Origin: Oricola indica
GTDB lineage: Bacteria; Pseudomonadota; Alphaproteobacteria; Rhizobiales; Rhizobiaceae
Assembly: GCF_019966595.1 (NCBI RefSeq)
Contig: NZ_JAINFJ010000003.1
Location: 1-64,000, forward strand
Direction: 5' to 3'
DNA length: 64,000 nucleotides
Part shown: positions 62,627 through 64,000 of the stretch, piece after piece
How the letters are laid out: the number at the start of each line of letters is the position of its first letter
Numbering within the stretch: the stretch's first letter is position 1
The notes under the pieces: generated by a model
What the model was told of the DNA's origin: nothing
The model's input: only the letters and a program-made list of their open reading frames with translations
Database searches by the model: none
Made by a program: the position numbers and the translations under genes

Positions 62627-64000
62627 TCACTGCAAGGCGCGGATTTCATCGTTGGCGAGGCGGAGCCTGTCGGAGAGGATGCGGACGAGGTTGCCGAGGA
62701 TCGTGGGCAGGATTGCCGGGGCCTCGTCACTCATCTCGCGCAGGCGCTCGACGGAAAAGAGATAACAGATCACCGGCACGTCGGCGATGACATCGGCGGA
62801 GCGCTTGCCGCCGTCGAGAAGCGCCATTTCGCCGAACGGCGCGCCCTGCCCGACCGATCCGATCCGGCGTGTCCTCGAACCGTCAACCGTGACCGAAACG
62901 CTGACGGAGCCGCGCGCGACCACGAAGAACACCCGCGCATCGTCACCTTCGCTGATGATCTTGTCGCCAGCCGCGTACTGGAAAGTCGTCGCCACGCCGG
63001 AGAGCCTCTGCAGGTCGTCTTTCGACAGTCCGTCGAAAATGTCGATTTCGGCGAGCGGCAGGATACGGTCGTAGAGGCTGAAATCCGTCTCGGCGAGGAT
63101 TTCGTCCTCGAACAGTTCGATGGCGAGGTCCGTGTCGGAGACCAGGCGGACGCGCGGCGAGGAACCGACGCGTTCTTCCAGGGCGCTCTTCAGGCCCTGC
63201 AACTCCTCCTTGCCGGAGAGTTCGGTGAAAACGATCGTGCAGTCGCCCGACGACAGCACGAGCGCCGTCTGGCAGATCAGCTCGATCGCGGTGCGGTCGG
63301 CATAGGCCGCGCGCTTGAAATCGACGATCACGGTGCGGCCTTCGCGGGCGATCTCCGTCAGCCGCCGGAGAAATTTCTCGGCAGAGCCGAAAAACAGGGC
63401 GCCCTGGATTTCCATGACCGAAAGGCGTTTGCCGTGATCGGCCAGCATGTCGCGTTCCCACATCGAACGCACACGTTTTGAAGGCACGTCGGCGGCGGTG
63501 TATTCCCGGCGGATGACCGAGTGCACGTCGGTCCGGCCATCGAAGACATGCAGGCTGAAATCATGCGAGATCTTCTTGCAGGCCTCGACGCCGCGCACGC
63601 TGTTGCCGACACGGTCGAGTGGCGGCGAATAGACCGCGATCCCGAGCTGCCCCGGTATGACGGCGATGACACCACCGGAGACACCGCTCTTGGCCGGAAC
63701 GCCGACATCGAAGGCCCATTGGCCGGCATAGTCATACATGCCGCAGGTGCTCATGACGGTCAGCACGTCGCGGACGTGATCCGGTTCGAGCACGGTTTCG
63801 CCGGTGACCGGATTCGTGCCCTGCGCGGCCAGCGTCGCCGCCATGACGGCCATATCCCGGCAATCCACGCTGATCGAGCATTGCTTGAAATAAAGCTCGA
63901 GCACGTCCTCGGGATCACGGTCGAGCATGCCGGTGTTCAGCATCATGTAGGCGATGGCGCGGTTGCGATGGCCTGTCGCGTGCTCGGAACGGAAAACCGA
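62627..64000 (-). CDS. glsA: Glutaminase A fused to STAS and cyclic-nucleotide-binding domains (partial)
   Basis: The gene runs off the right edge; about 457 codons are in the window and the first part is missing. Residues up to about 165 are glutaminase A (SEHATGHRNRAIAYMML, then YDYAGQWAFDVGVPAKSGVSGG). A STAS domain spans about 185-290, and a cyclic-nucleotide-binding domain spans about 320-440 with the cassette FGEMALLDGGKRSADV, including its Glu and Arg. The enzyme would convert glutamine to glutamate and ammonia, with activity presumably tuned by cAMP or cGMP. This fusion is known in the family. Confidence 0.92.
   Translation of the reverse strand, partial: SVFRSEHATGHRNRAIAYMMLNTGMLDRDPEDVLELYFKQCSISVDCRDMAVMAATLAAQGTNPVTGETVLEPDHVRDVLTVMSTCGMYDYAGQWAFDVGVPAKSGVSGGVIAVIPGQLGIAVYSPPLDRVGNSVRGVEACKKISHDFSLHVFDGRTDVHSVIRREYTAADVPSKRVRSMWERDMLADHGKRLSVMEIQGALFFGSAEKFLRRLTEIAREGRTVIVDFKRAAYADRTAIELICQTALVLSSGDCTIVFTELSGKEELQGLKSALEERVGSSPRVRLVSDTDLAIELFEDEILAETDFSLYDRILPLAEIDIFDGLSKDDLQRLSGVATTFQYAAGDKIISEGDDARVFFVVARGSVSVSVTVDGSRTRRIGSVGQGAPFGEMALLDGGKRSADVIADVPVICYLFSVERLREMSDEAPAILPTILGNLVRILSDRLRLANDEIRALQ

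Overview
The window reads as chromosomal DNA of a high-GC alphaproteobacterium of the order Hyphomicrobiales (Rhizobiales). The evidence is the gene order clpP-clpX-lon-hup, the rplM-rpsI pair, a type-2 argC, a cspA/rpsU small-protein cluster, and gene families typical of the order (heme A synthase, DUF2842, DUF1488, TAXI-type TRAP transport, rhizobial-style exopolysaccharide genes). The genus cannot be fixed from the sequence alone.

Layout. 1-1,050 looks like the end of a genomic island: two unrecognised genes stop next to a 3' tRNA-Val fragment at 1052-1082. 1,266-8,285 carries a GrpB-family protein, a D-Ala-D-Ala carboxypeptidase-type lipoprotein and the proteostasis block hup-lon-clpX-clpP, with clear intrinsic terminators after hup, lon and clpX. 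8,744-12,960 is a translationally coupled pair of exported proteins, one von Willebrand A and one coiled-coil. 13,196-18,372 is a catabolic regulon: a divergent LacI regulator, two palindromic operators, a divergent member of the DapA family, a TAXI solute-binding protein bracketed by two strong hairpins, and a fused TRAP permease. 18,415-30,862 is mixed metabolism: a flavin amine oxidase with a cupin, an O-acetylhomoserine sulfhydrylase, a tandem pair of Cys-rich exported paralogues, an Lrp regulator with a Gate-domain membrane protein, an enoyl-CoA hydratase, a thioesterase, and a WYL regulator divergent from an epoxide-hydrolase-like enzyme across a 22-bp palindrome.

31,342-32,808 (AAA ATPase plus TOPRIM, OLD-like) and 47,829-49,553 (KAP-like P-loop NTPase) are isolated, AT-richer genes that look acquired; both are candidate defence genes. 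32,988-37,740 is a HAD phosphatase followed by a three-gene ABC importer of the iron/2-aminoethylphosphonate type. 38,082-47,618 returns to core genes: ribosomal proteins L13, S9 and S21, an MFS exporter with a C-terminal extra domain, an MscS channel with a cyclic-nucleotide-binding domain, a ureohydrolase, argC, cspA, several conserved small proteins and dodecin.

49,714-62,416 holds ctaA and then an exopolysaccharide cluster: deacetylase, CelD-like acyltransferase, a Wzc-like protein with a degenerate P-loop, a Wza-like lipoprotein, two GT4 glycosyltransferases, a WcaJ-like initiating transferase and a Wzy-like membrane protein. A tRNA-Pro(GGG) and a glutaminase-STAS-cyclic-nucleotide-binding fusion, cut by the window end, close the region.

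The best candidates for something undescribed are the vWA/coiled-coil pair, the two Cys-rich paralogues, the OLD-like AAA-TOPRIM gene, the DapA-family enzyme with altered active-site motifs and its segmented operon, and the Wzc-like protein that has lost its ATP-binding signature. No CRISPR array, insertion sequence or rRNA gene was found.
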